From assembly GCA_958450365.1 (NCBI GenBank), contig CAUEEP010000865.1, positions 337,135 through 401,134 of the forward strand: a stretch of DNA of 64,000 nt, written 5' to 3'. Below, in pieces: positions 33,893 to 45,024 of the stretch (position 1 is the stretch's first letter; each line of letters begins with the position of its first letter). The translations under genes were made by a program, and so were the position numbers. Source of the stretch: Mesorhabditis belari. Its lineage: Eukaryota > Nematoda > Chromadorea > Rhabditida > Rhabditidae. The notes beneath the pieces were generated by a model, which worked only from the letters and a program-made list of their open reading frames with translations, was not told the origin of the DNA and searched no databases.

Positions 33893-34268
33893 CCGGGGGT
33901 GGGTGGGACAAATGCGACCTTTTTTTTTTGTTGGAAAAGGCCTTAGGCAAGGCCGTAGAGCTTCGAAAATGTTTTCATAGAAGGGAATCGTATGCGTAGA
34001 TTCTGAATTTCGACAAATCAGACCTCGCTGACACGTCAAATTTGGGCTAAAAGGCAAAAACTGCGGAAAAGCGTTAAGTTGCGTAGTTTTTGCCTTTTAT
34101 CCCAAATTTGATGTGTCAGCGAGGTCTGATTTGTCGAAATTCGGAATCTACGCATACGATTCCCTTTTATGAAAACATTTTTGAAGCTCTACGACCTTTC
34201 CTAAGGCCTTTTCCAGCAAAAAAAAAGGTGCGCAAATGTCCAGGTGCGCATTTGTCCCACCCCCCCAG
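33893..34268. mobile_element. Foldback element with ~175-bp arms
   Basis: The left arm (about 33893-34065) and right arm (about 34083-34268) are close inverted copies around a short centre (AAAAGCGTTAAGTTG). The outer tips read GGGGGTGGGTGGGACAAATG and its complement. It has no coding capacity of its own; the paired open frames in the arms are mirror images. Confidence 0.9.
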
Positions 34269-34617
34269 AGTCCTGCTAATGTCTTTTGGAGTAAATCCAT
34301 ACGTCCAGCCCAAAAAAGCTCACAAGTCTTCAAAGAATATTAATGTTAACGAAATATCTAGCTTTTGCGATATTCAATGGGTTTTTTTAAAGATCTTGAA
34401 TCAATTTTTAAATCGATCTAATTGACTGATTCACAAGTTGTGACACTTTGTGCTTTCTAAAGTTCATTTGAAAAAGATTTGAGCTGATCACAAAACATCA
34501 GAAAATCATGAGAATTTTTTTAAATGTACCCCGTAAAAGAAAAAGCAAATATCGTGTAAAAAAAATGAGATGGAAATTCGTGTTAATCCCTTGGAAACGA
34601 TCAATATTTGTTTTGAA

Positions 34618-34670
34618 AGAACAAAACAAAACAAAACAAAACAAAACAAAACAAAACAAAACAAAATGAA
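34618..34670. repeat. (AACAAA)n-type microsatellite
   Basis: About ten copies of ACAAA in tandem, followed by a two-copy repeat containing AAGTCCGAAAATCGGTA at 34690-34770. Confidence 0.85.
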
Positions 34671-34894
34671 AGAACAGTTATATAACTGTTAAGTCCGAAA
34701 ATCGGTATTTATTGATATATAACAGTTACGAACAGTTTAATAACTGCCAAGTCCGAAAATCGGTACTTATTGATTACACAATCCCTTTTCCTAAATTAGC
34801 ATACGAAAAATGTTCATAAATTATGTTGATTACACGGCTTGTTTTTAAGGAAACGACTTGACTTTCACTCTGGAGCAAGTCGAAGAGGGTTTGG

Positions 34895-35180
34895 ACGTAT
34901 AGTAACGTATAGCGTATAGACGTATAGCGACGAAGAGATGTATAGTGACGTAAAGCGTATAGACGTATAGCGACGTATGGCGTATAGACGTATAGCGACG
35001 TATAGCATATAGACGTATAGCGATGTATAGCGACTAAGAGACGTATAGCGACGAAGAGACGTATAGCGACGTATAGCATATAGACGTATAGCGACGTATA
35101 GCGTATAGACGTATAGCGACTAAGAGACGTATAGCGACGAAGAGACGTATAGCGACGTATAGCATATAGATGTATAGCGA
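34895..35180. repeat. GACGTATAGC-type minisatellite
   Basis: Degenerate 9-10 bp units (GACGTATAGC, GACGAAGA, GCATATA) run for about 280 bp. Reading frames through it are a by-product of the repeat. Confidence 0.9.
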
Positions 35181-35289
35181 ATAGCGTTTGGAATAATATA
35201 AAATCTAGTGTATTGCTATTGCTTTCAATTTTAGATTTCTACATGCAAATTTTACAAAGGCAAATTGAGAGGACGAGCCGTGTAATCTA

Positions 35290-35811
35290 TTAGGTTGATG
35301 CAAAAGTCTTTTTCATTTTTTTCGTACTTCTTTTGAAAAATAACAAAGTCATCAATTAACCTATGGTTTGCTTTAAATGAAAAGTGTTTATTGTTCAATT
35401 TCCCATCTTTTTAAGTCAATTTGGGTTCACTTTCAAGCAAATTCGAGAGTGAAAACGGGTTTTTCATAAAAATCTATAAAAACCTCTATAAAGAAATTGG
35501 CTGAATCAATTTCTCTGAAAATCTGAAAAAACATCTAACTTTTTGTGCTCTATCTTTTATTTATTAACATCAAGATTGGTTTCCTTAGCTAAAGCGTCTA
35601 AAATGCATCATCGAGCCGTCGCCTTTTTTGACTACCCGACTTCAGGCTCTCAAAAAAAATCTAGACATAAGACATTTTAAACTCGTTTTAATGTCATTTT
35701 GCAGAAAAATAATTGGCCTTTCGAATGCAATAAACCGTTGTTCAATTGGTGCATTTGTTACTTTTTAACGGAAGTACGAAAAAAATGAAAAAGACTTTTG
35801 CATCAACCTAA
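35290..35811. mobile_element. mariner-derived MITE, family A copy 1
   Basis: TTAGGTTGATGCAAAAGTCT at the left and the complement of AGACTTTTGCATCAACCTAA at the right are terminal inverted repeats. The interior is itself partly palindromic. Related copies lie at 45.03-45.56 and 61.83-62.35 kb. There is no transposase frame. Confidence 0.85.
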
Positions 35812-35815
35812 TATA

Positions 35816-37077
35816 TTAGGTTGTCCAGTTATGAATGCGCGCCTGCTCTTGAACAGCGTACCTTAGGGCTATCCAATTTTATCAAACCCTATTCTCTATA
35901 TGCTGTTCAAGATTTCTTATTTATTACAACTTTTCGTGTTTTTGACGTTAAACTAATTCATTTTTGCTTTAATTTCCGTGTTTAGATGACCGAGACGAAG
36001 TTTCGTCTTCGTGCCAGTCTTTGGTATGACTTCAAATTGGGCAAAAATGCTGTTGAATCCCATCGAGATTTCTGCAAAGTATTTGGCAAAGATGCTATTT
36101 CGGAAAGCCAGTGTCGCCGATGGTTTCAACGATTTCGAGAAGGAAATGAATCTTTGGAAGACGAAAACCACCAACGACGACCTACTGCGATCGATAATGC
36201 AGTACTGAAGCAGGCGATAGAAATGGATCCTCGACAAACTACACGTGAACTTGCAGAAATATTTAGGGTAAACCCTCAAACAATTTCCGAGCATTTAAAT
36301 CAATTGGGGAAAACAAGCCGTCAAGGGAAATGGTTTCCTCATCTTCTCAGCAATGCCAATAAAGCTACTCGTGTCACTATGGCGGGTATTCTTCTTCGTT
36401 TGGCAAAAAATACTGGGTTTTACGATGAAATCCTTACTTGCGATGAAAAATGGATTCAATATGATAATTCTACACGAAAACGGCAATGGCTAGAACCTGG
36501 TGAGGAACCAATACCAACACCAAAACTCGACTTCCATGGCAAGAAAGTAATGCTTACGGTCTGGTGGAATTCCCAAGGCATTGTTTATTTTGAGCTGCTT
36601 AAACCTGGACAAACAATCACGGGTGAAACGTATGCACAACAATTGGAACGAGTGAACAATGTATTGCTCCAAAAAGGCCTTGATCCTTCGAACATAAAGT
36701 TCATTCAAGATAACGCCCGTCCACACGTTGCAAAGATTGTTCAGGAAAAACTCGAAGAGTTGGGCTGGGAAACTCTCCCGCATCCGCCATATTCTCCGGA
36801 TATTTCTCCTTCGGATTACCATTTATTTCGCTCAATGCGAAACCATTTGACCGAAAACAAGTTCAAAGAAGTTCAAGAGGTCGAAAAATGGATAGCCGAC
36901 TTCTTTGCCTCAAAACAAGCCAATTTTTACGCGGAGGGAATTCATTCTTTGCATGGAAGATGGAAACAAATATTGTTAACAAATGGTGAATATATTGTTG
37001 ATTGAGCTGTTAAACTGTTGGTTTTAAAATAAAGAGTTGTTATCTTAAAAACGCGCATTTATAACTGGACAACCTAA
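35816..37077 (+). mobile_element. Intact mariner element
   Basis: The terminal inverted repeats are TTAGGTTGTCCAGTTATGAA on the left and TTATAACTGGACAACCTAA on the right, with TA at both flanks. The length of 1.26 kb is standard. It contains a complete open transposase frame and may be active. It abuts the family A MITE directly. Confidence 0.95.
35986..37005 (+). CDS. mariner transposase, full length
   Basis: A single exon of 339 codons, starting MTETKFRLRASLWYDFKLGK. The N-terminal part holds two helix-turn-helix motifs (about residues 1-55 and 70-112; SESQCRRWFQRFREGNESLE). The catalytic domain has the DD34D triad at D153 (ILTCDEKWIQYD), D242 (FIQDNARPH) and D277 (YSPDISPSDYHLF). The usual WVPHEL motif is WFPHLL, and YSPDLAP is YSPDISP. 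The enzyme cuts and pastes the element at TA sites. No stop or frame break is present and both ends are preserved, so recent activity is plausible. It is similar to, but distinct from, the broken transposase at 19.9-20.8 kb. Confidence 0.95.
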   Translation: MTETKFRLRASLWYDFKLGKNAVESHRDFCKVFGKDAISESQCRRWFQRFREGNESLEDENHQRRPTAIDNAVLKQAIEMDPRQTTRELAEIFRVNPQTISEHLNQLGKTSRQGKWFPHLLSNANKATRVTMAGILLRLAKNTGFYDEILTCDEKWIQYDNSTRKRQWLEPGEEPIPTPKLDFHGKKVMLTVWWNSQGIVYFELLKPGQTITGETYAQQLERVNNVLLQKGLDPSNIKFIQDNARPHVAKIVQEKLEELGWETLPHPPYSPDISPSDYHLFRSMRNHLTENKFKEVQEVEKWIADFFASKQANFYAEGIHSLHGRWKQILLTNGEYIVD

Positions 37078-37534
37078 TATAATGGACTAATATAAATTTG
37101 CATAAAAAAGGGCCATGTAATGGCCGGTACTCAATAAGTACCGCAAAAATCTTATAATAGTTGATCTTTGTGAATCTCCTCAGACAAAAATCCCATTCAA
37201 AAACGACAAAAAAACTTTAGAGGTTATGACAGCAAAAAATGAAAAACTTTCTTTGTGTGAAATGGTGGAGAAGAGCCGTCAAGGAAATGGATTTCAAGGA
37301 AAAAAATGAAAAGAGGAATCGATGCGAAGATGAATAATGGGAAATGGTACAGTATACTTGAAAAGAGAAACGTTTTCGACCAACTAGAACTTTTGGGGGT
37401 TCGATTGGAGCTCTAGGAAAGTGATGGTTTCAAATTGAGGGCACTCACATTTGCACAAACTTTTTGTCTTTTTTCTTTTCGCCTCTAACTCTACGATCTT
37501 TTAGCCTATTTGGATTATATTAGAGTTCGGCAAA

Positions 37535-37690
37535 CAAAACCAAAATCAAAACAGACCAAAACCAAAACCAAAACAGACCAAAACCAAAATCAAAACAGAC
37601 CAAAACCAAAACCAAAACAGACCAAAACCAAAACCAAAACAGACCAAAACCAAAACCAAAACCAAAACCAAAACACCAAAACAAACCAAA
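37535..37690. repeat. ACCAAA-type simple repeat, left arm
   Basis: Tandem CAAAACCAAAACAGACCAAA units. A complementary TTTTGG block at about 37915-38012 makes the pair an inverted arrangement around 220 bp of ordinary sequence. Confidence 0.85.
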
Positions 37691-37914
37691 ACTCAATTTG
37701 CATATAAATTAACATGCAAATTTAAAATTGTAAAATGCAAATTTGCCTTTCACTTTTTCTCACTCCACAAAATCTCGCGGCCGAAAAAAGGACCAAAACA
37801 CGACCTCGAAATTTCGAAACAAGAAATAGCCTATGGGATCGATTTTTGGATGCTGATTTCAAATCTGCAAACAGATTTTCGCTAGCTCCTCCCAGTCGCG
37901 AGATATTGGCGAGT

Positions 37915-38012
37915 TTTGGTTAGTTTTGGTTTTGGTTTTGTTATGGTTTTGGTTTTGGTTTTGGTTTTGGTTTTGGTTTGTTTTGGTTTTGTTATGGTTT
38001 TGGTTTTGTTTT
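37915..38012. repeat. TTTTGG simple repeat, right arm
   Basis: GTTTTGGTTTTGGTTTTG units, the complement of the block at 37535-37690. The two could pair in a transcript. Confidence 0.85.
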
Positions 38013-38744
38013 CCGAAGTCTAGATTATATGGTTACTAGAAAAAAACTCCACACATTTTTCTATCATAATAAGTTTACAGAAAACAAAAAAATGATGTAA
38101 AATAAGAAAGTTATGAATGTTTTCTTATGATCACAGTTACCAGTTTTCAGCTTTTGAGAGTAATTCAATTTTAACTTTTCTTCTATTTGACCGATTCAAA
38201 TGAAATAACTATAAAAATGTAGCTCTCGAAGAGTTCTAAAAATATTTGAAAGCGAAATTAGCAAAAGGAATAGAGATGAGAAAGCAGTGGCCCAAAAAGA
38301 GCTACTCCTTTCTCATCTCTTTTCTATCACTATTCCTACTTTTTTCCTGATTTTCCTCTCAAATAAAACATTCTTAAATTCAATATTAGCAAAAAAAGTA
38401 CCCTAGTTTATTTGGCAATAAAAAATGGCAGAAAGAAATCTCGAGAAGCGCTCGGCTGCCACGAAAGCTTCGTTTTGTTTCGATTCGATTCGATTCGATT
38501 CGAAACGATTCAATCGTTTGACTGAATATCTTGTTTGGAAAAGTTTTTTATAAAAGGAAAATTGAATAGCTCGCAATTTTGCATCAAAATTTTAATAAGC
38601 TTTTTAGAAAAGCCTTATTTGACGTTTATTTGACGCGCTATTCAAATGATTATTTGTTTGAGAGGATTTCTGTAAAATTAGAAAAGCAACAAAAAAAACA
38701 GCATATCTTTTCTAATAGATTAAGAAAATGTACACTTTGTACAG

Positions 38745-39035
38745 CTTTTTCGGCTTTTTCAAAGCTTTTCCAGCTATTCCAAACTTTGCCAGCTTTTCCA
38801 AAGCTCTTCCAGCTTTTCCAGCTTTTCCAACTTTTCCAAAGCTTTTCCAGCTTTTCCAACGACTTTCCAGCTTTTCCAGCTTTTCCAGCTTTTCCAGCTT
38901 TTCCAGCTTTTCCAACGACTTTTCCAAAGCTTTTCCAGCTTTTCCAGCTTTTCCAAAGCTTTTCCAACTTTTTCAAAGCTTTTCCAGCTTTTCCAACGAC
39001 TTTTCCAAAGCTTTTCCAACGACTTTCCAAAGCTC
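38745..39035. repeat. 9-bp satellite (AGCTTTTCC)
   Basis: Tandem AGCTTTTCC units with variants (AACGACTTTCC, AAAGCTTTTCC). Because the unit is a multiple of three, it gives repetitive open frames (AFPAFP, GKAGKA) on both strands that I do not regard as genes. Confidence 0.95.
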
Positions 39036-39694
39036 AAAAGTATTAGAAGCTTTACAAACAAGAACAATTGCTTTTGAACAAACAATCAAAGCTTACTCTT
39101 ATTTTAAATTTAAACCCCGTTAAACTGGCTGTAAGGAAAGATAAAGTTCAATAATATGATGAAAAAAAACCATTCAAGAAGCAGCGAAAACTGAAGCTTT
39201 CCTCATCGTTCGAACTCTTGAATGGCAGAATTCGGTTTTTGCCATGGTTTTTGTGAAAAAGAGAAATTCGAAAGGGTTCTGTTTGGCTCTTTTCCCGAAA
39301 GCAAAAACTCTCATTCAAAAGGGTGCCAGTTGGCGATGGGAAAAGAAAAGAAAAGAAAGGAAAAAGAAAGGAAAAAGAAGAGAAATGTGAAGGGGAAAGG
39401 GCGACAAAAAGTGTCCCCGAGAATGAGGTTGAAGGGGTAAAGGGACAGCTTTTTACCCTCCCGTCGATCCGTCGATGAGAAGTTCGATTCTCGATAATGC
39501 CTCAGAAATTTTATGCCACCGCTCTTTCGTATAGTTTTCTTTCAATAACATATTGGGAAAATTGGGAAAATTAGGAAAAACGACTCTGAGGATATTTTTG
39601 AAAATGTTACCATGCTTTCAAGCTTTTAAATTGAAACTTAAATCTTTTTTTTTATCTTTTAGTTTACGGTCTAATATCTAATACGGTTCCATAC

Positions 39695-40425
39695 GGTTCC
39701 TATTTTGATTTAATACGATTCTAATACGGTTCCAATATGGTTCCAAATATGGTTCCAATATGGTTCCAAATATGGTTCGGACACGGTTCCAATATGGTTC
39801 CAATATGGTTCCAATATGGTTCCAATATGGTTCCAATATGGTTCCAATATGGTTCCAATATGGTTCCAAATATGGTTCGGACACGGTTGCAATACGGTTC
39901 TAATACGGTTCCAATATGGTTCCAATACGGTTCCAATATGGTTCCAATATGGTTCCAATATGGTTCCAATATGGTTCCAATATGGTTCCAATATGGTTCC
40001 AATATGGTTCCAATATGGTTCCAATATGGTTCCAATATGGTTCCAATATGGTTCCAATATGGTTCCAATATGGTTCCAATATGGTTCCAATATGGTTCCA
40101 ATATGGTTCCAATATGGTTCCAATATGGTTCCAATATGGTTCCAATATGGTTCCAATATGGTTCCAATATGGTTCCAATATGGTTCCAATATGGTTCCAA
40201 TATGGTTCCAATATGGTTCCAATATGGTTCCAATATGGTTCCAATATGGTTCCAATATGGTTCCAATATGGTTCCAATACGGTTCCAATATGGTTCCAAT
40301 ATGGTTCCAATATGGTTCCAAATATGGTTCGGACACGGTTCCAATATGGTTCCAAATATGGTTCGGACACAGTTCCAATACGGTTCTAATACGGTTCCAA
40401 TACGGTTCCAATACGGGTCCAATTT
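39695..40425. repeat. 11-bp satellite (GGTTCCAATAT)
   Basis: About 700 bp of very regular 11-bp units, most uniform between 39920 and 40320, with CGGTTC and ATATGGTTCGGACAC variants toward the edges. As 11 is not a multiple of three and the unit has no stop in any phase, all six frames stay open. The long frames here are therefore not genes. Confidence 0.97.
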
Positions 40426-40857
40426 TGTCAAGAATCCAACTGACTCTAAAGAAATCAAAATTTGAGTAATTATTGTAAGTAATTATGGATTTGTGGTGTG
40501 TAATTATGGATTTGTGAAAAAGAAGTGATGATGCTGGCTTTGGAAAACCCATTATTTTTTGGATGACCATGAATTTGCCTTTTTTTTGGTCAAAAAAGTG
40601 GCCATGGTGCCTGTCAAAAAAAAAACGAAAAAAGAGTTAAAAAGGTGGAAGAAAAGGGAAAGAATGAATACGTTACAGAGTTTTGAATACGTTACAGAGT
40701 TACAGAGTTTAATCTGAAATCTCGAAATTTTTTGTTTCCCCAAAGATTCTTTTGACTGAAACCAGTAAACTTTTTGAGGAATCTGACATCGAAAATTCAC
40801 TCAAATTTCGCTCATTTTTTCGCTTTATGAGGTCACAAGGAAACCTCCCAATGGCTT

Positions 40858-40936
40858 TTATAGTCTAGCGGATAGTGTGCTAGTCTACAAAGTCATGAAT
40901 CTCTTTGACTTAGGTTCGAATCCTTCCCTAACCAAT
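40858..40936 (+). other. tRNA-like sequence
   Basis: TATAGTCTAGCGGATAGTGT resembles a D arm and A box, and AGGTTCGAATCCTT a T arm. AAGTC...GACTT can form an extra stem between. Stem pairing is imperfect, and no acceptor stem was confirmed. A tRNA-derived repeat or a decayed tRNA is likely. Confidence 0.45.
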
Positions 40937-41388
40937 TTTCTTGCTTTTTTTGGAAAACCAATTTTCTTGCTTCTTTTTTTGATGCATTTGCCTTAAATCT
41001 TTATGTTTTCTGCCTCATTTTACAGCTTTTTTTTTCATAAAACTTGTAGTTTTCAAAGTAGTTAATCGAGTTCAACTTAAAAATGTCAGATTTCCGGTAA
41101 AAAAGTCGTAAGAATGTCAGATCTCAACTTCAAGCTGAGACAATTCCCTTGTAAATATCAACTAGAACAACTTGAACTTGAACAACAACAACAACAACAA
41201 CAAGACAAAATCTCAAATTTAATTTCTTTCTAAGTCCAGAAAGCCCCTAGTTTGCTAAAAAAACAAATGCATATTTCTGCATTTGAAAAGAAATTAAAGA
41301 CATCCAAAAAAATCCTTTTTTTAACCCATTTGCATTAAATCTTTGACATTAAAATTTTTCTCAATTAACTGAATCAATTTTTTCATTT

Positions 41389-41911
41389 ATTGGGTTGGTG
41401 AATTGAAATCTGCCGGCAATCTGTCATATGTGACGGTTTGAGCACTTTCTTCAAAAGAAACCCATTTTGGTGTCAATGGAAAAGTTGTAGAGAATCAAAA
41501 AGCAAGCTTATATCCAACTTTTCAGAACGATTCAAAAACTGGTTTTCAAAAAAATGTCAAATTTACGAATTTTCACAAAACTTACATTTTAAGCGGAACT
41601 ACTAAGTGTATCTTTTTGGAAATTTGGCTATAAGCCTAATTTTTGATTCTCTACAACTTTTCTATTGACAACAAAATGGGTTTCTTTTGAAGAAAGTGCT
41701 CAAACTGAGACATCTCCAGTCCTCCAATTTTGAGTCTCACACTTGTCTCACACACAAACCGAAATCCTACTACGAAAGAGGAATCCGCAAATTGCCTGTA
41801 AAATGGGCAGAAGTCGTCAATAATAATGGAAATTATTTGGAATGAATTGATGGTTTTATGTTGAATAAATTTTAGTTCAAAGTCTGGCAGTTTTCAACTC
41901 ACCAACCCAGT
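41389..41911. mobile_element. MITE, family B (TTGGGTTGGTGAATTG ends)
   Basis: TTGGGTTGGTGAATTGAAAT at the left pairs with CAACTCACCAACCCA at the right. The subterminal AGCACTTTCTTCAAAAGAAA is also inverted at about 41690. A related end at 51.0 kb carries a piece of mariner transposase, so this is probably a deletion derivative of that mariner. Confidence 0.85.
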
Positions 41912-42849
41912 AGTTTCAAGTTTAGCGGGTTTAAATCAAAGATCTAAACTTTTGAACATTTTTTGTAATCCATAGCATCAAATTGATCGAAAGATCTTTT
42001 GAAACGTTAAAACGTGTTTAAATGTTTAATTTCGAAAGTCTCAACTTTGACGACTTTAAGAAAAAAGACTGAAATTCCGGAAACTAAGCAAACATTTTCA
42101 ACAAACAACATCATAAGGAAAATTTGTAATTTTAAAAGCAAAAGTTAAATAAAGCTTCATGTAAAAGCTGGGAAATGTTGCAAAAAAAACGAATGAGACT
42201 AGCCTGGGAGATCAAGTTCTTTTGCCAGGGTTCTCCCGTTGTCTTCAATCCCGTTTCCACCCCATTGTTTGTCTGTTTGTTGACGACCTGTCTTCCCCCT
42301 TTCACCTCACTGCCATTCTCAACCCATCGAATCAAACATTCGACTCTTGCGATCTTTCCCATCAATACAATTCAAAAGACAAGATCAAAGATTCAAAGTT
42401 TTTAAAATGTTATCTGCAACTAATTGTTATTGTTTTTTTTTGAAACATTGGTCTTTGGAGATCTTTGAGATCTTTGGTAAACGAATCTGAATTTGAAAAT
42501 AGGAATAAGCTACGGTGTGCAATTAAACTGCAATTAACATTAAATTAAGCAAACAAGCAATTAAACAAGCAATTAAACTGTTCAATATTTAAGATTTAAT
42601 TTGAATCCGTACGGAGTCGCATCGAATCTTCCATCTAGACTTCAATTAGTGTTCTAAAGTCAAAGTAAAAGTGCCAAAGTAAAATGAAATTTCGCCACGT
42701 CTTATTGCCTTAGATTTGCAAATGTCCGTCCTATTTTTGACATTGACGTATGGCAGGAGTTGAGGTGATGAAGCCAGGATCTTTCTTCTTGCTTTTGCTT
42801 CATTCACATTCCATTTTGGTGATTTGTTTTACGTCATCTTTAAGCTTTG

Positions 42850-42935
42850 AGAAAAGGTTAAAGGTTAAAGGTTAAAGAAAAGGTTAAAAGAAAAGGTTTA
42901 CGTCATCTTTAAGCTTTGTGAAAAGGTTAAATTGA
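42850..42935. repeat. GAAAAGGTTAAAG short repeats
   Basis: Several copies of AAAGGTTAAAGGTTAAAG, with a duplicated TTTACGTCATCTTTAAGCTT flank. Confidence 0.7.
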
Positions 42936-43161
42936 AACTGAAACTTTTTCAAATCTGCGCTGGAAAAAAACTAGCCACACCCTATCAAAATGTTCCCAAA
43001 AAACAAGCAAGTTATATAAAAGATTGCTATGCTTATGTTATGCTCAACTTTAATTTACTTGAAACAAAATACAGTCAATGAATCAACGTCAATTTAGAGT
43101 TTTTCAAATTTTGGGCGTGGCTACTTTACGCCAAAATTTTTTTCCGCAACTGGATCAACTG

Positions 43162-43303
43162 GAACTCACCATAACTTTCTTCTAAGTGGACCAATCTTTA
43201 TGATTTTGGTGTCATTTTGTAGATCTCAATAAGTCCAACAAAATGACACCAAAGTCATAAAGATTGACCGACTTAGAAGAAAGTTATGGCGAGTTGCGCA
43301 AAA
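43162..43303. repeat. Hairpin with ~65-bp arms
   Basis: CTCACCATAACTTTCTTCTA and TTTGGTGTCATTTTG in the left arm are matched by CAAAATGACACCAAA and TAGAAGAAAGTTATGGCGAG in the right. The centre is about 13 bp. It is probably the core of a small foldback element. Confidence 0.85.
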
Positions 43304-43622
43304 AATTTGGTGCAAAGTAGTCACCCAGAAATTTTCTGAAAAAATAAGAGAAATTTTTAAGATTTCTGACAAAGATTTATTTATTTATTTGTTCAGCTAA
43401 ATATCTTTTACATATTTTCAAAGCTAAAGCCAACAACCTAGATTTGAAAAGATTCAACTTTTAGCTGAGAATTGTATAGAAATATCGAATTTACAGTGAC
43501 TTTGAGAAGACTTTTTTTTCGTGTACTTTATATTAAAGTTTTAATGTATTTCATTAAATCATGTTCTTTTGTTTGCCTTGCAATTTCTTTATTTACAAAT
43601 TATTTATAGAAATTCGGAAAAC

Positions 43623-44158
43623 ATGAGTGATTCTTGGTATTGCGAGATGCGTGACTTTATCGGTGAGGAAAGTGGCGGTTTTCTAAAAAGCCTTTTTACT
43701 TTGGTATTGAATTTAAAATTCCTTTGGTAAATTTGTATAGAAATTTCCGAAAAGAGTAAATTCAGTGCACTAGAAACGGTATGTTTACAGGTTTTAATCA
43801 GATTTTAACCAGATTTTAACCAGATTTTAACCAGATTTTAACCAGATTGCTTTATCCAAATGTACTTTGTACTTAAAGCTTCGTTAAACCCCTTTCTCGC
43901 ACACTTAATTCTTCGTTTTCTCACAGCAAACGGCTTTGTTTCGTAAGAGAAATGAAGAACTGAATGCACTAGAAATGCGTTTTAGATTTTAGTGCACAAA
44001 GTGCACTAGAAAACTTCTAGATTAGTTTGAAATTTTCAATTTTTGTTGTACAATTTTCACACTTGACCACATTGATTCACCTTGCTACGAGAAATCTCTG
44101 AAACGGAATTCGACCCAAACAAATCAACCATGAAAACAAGAGCACCGCGTATTGAGCT
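43623..44158 (+). CDS. Weak candidate gene start (two exons)
   Basis: An exon 43623-43662 (MSDSWYCEMRDFI, after a TTTATAG acceptor and before GTGAGG) can splice in phase either to 43741-43783 (EISEKSKFSALET, donor GTATGT) or to 44092-44158 (EISETEFDPNKSTMKTRAPR, donor GTAAGT). The two downstream exons begin alike, so they could be alternatives. No further exon or stop was found, and a repeat rich in GTGCACTAGAAA overlaps the area. The family is not recognised. Confidence 0.25.
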
Positions 44159-44167
44159 GTAAGTTTT

Positions 44168-44228
44168 CAACATTTCAATATTTCAATATTTCAACATTTC
44201 AATATTTCAACATTTCAACATTTCAATT
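44168..44228. repeat. ATTTCAACATTTCAAT repeat
   Basis: About six tandem copies of the 9-bp unit ATTTCAACA / ATTTCAATA. Confidence 0.85.
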
Positions 44229-44538
44229 AATTCATTTCTTTTTTTTCAAACTCACTTTTTTGAGAAATAAAACCTTTCATTGGTAAAAACCCATGAACAT
44301 AGATATTTGCTGACCAAAAACACAAAATCACTCCACAAATCGTGGTGGTGATCGTCTGAAATGGTATTTTTTTTTTCTTATAAGCTTCTTACCGTAAAGG
44401 CTATTTCGTGGTTGATCGTGTCGTGTTTAGAAAAAGAAATTTTTCGAAAAATTCTCATTCTAGACAATTTTCAATAGCGTAGTTTTGTTTATGTAACACT
44501 GCTTTTTGAACAAATTATTCAAAACCTCAAAATACATG

Positions 44539-44761
44539 ATACTGTATTCTCTCTAATAGTAGTGCACCCAGAGCGTTGCCTAGATTCCTCGAAATCTCGA
44601 AAACCACTTATCAGAACTTATCGATGTGGGGTCGGAAAATGTAGCTGATGATGAGATCTAGCGGGGAATTTGGGTGTTGAGCTTCTGTGAAAACTTCGAA
44701 AGCTGTAAAATAGTCATCAACTCGGCTCGGCTGGGTGCACTACTATTAGAGAGTGAAGGTA
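44539..44761. mobile_element. 220-bp MITE, copy 2
   Basis: This is the inverted counterpart of the element at 29.70-29.92 kb: the CTCGGCTCGGCTGGGTGCAC end is here on the right. The ends read ATACTGTATTCTCTCTAATA and TATTAGAGAGTGAAGGTA. Confidence 0.85.
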
Positions 44762-45024
44762 TATGTTATATCCGATTTAGTTTTTTATCTGATTTAGACT
44801 CAATCTAAATTGGATATCGAATTTAACTTATGAGTGCGTAAATTTTTGGTTGAATCGACTCTCCATTTCTAAAAATTCACAACTCCTAGACTGTGTAACA
44901 CTTTGAGTGAATAGATTGAAATAGTGAATCGATTGAATAAAAAAATAGACAAGATTAGAGTATCAAATAGTTATCAAATAGGGATCAAATAGGTATCAAA
45001 TAGTTACCAAATAGTTACCAAATA

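Noticed and set aside
34774..35079. Tyr/Arg-rich 101-codon frame
   Set aside because: It is a translation of the GACGTATAGC minisatellite.
38579..39123. Open frames of repeated AFP or GKA residues
   Set aside because: They come from the 9-bp AGCTTTTCC satellite, and equivalent frames occur on both strands.
39678..40570. Very long open frames on both strands (up to 286 codons)
   Set aside because: They are produced by the 11-bp satellite, whose unit has no stop in any phase; there is no start context or conservation.
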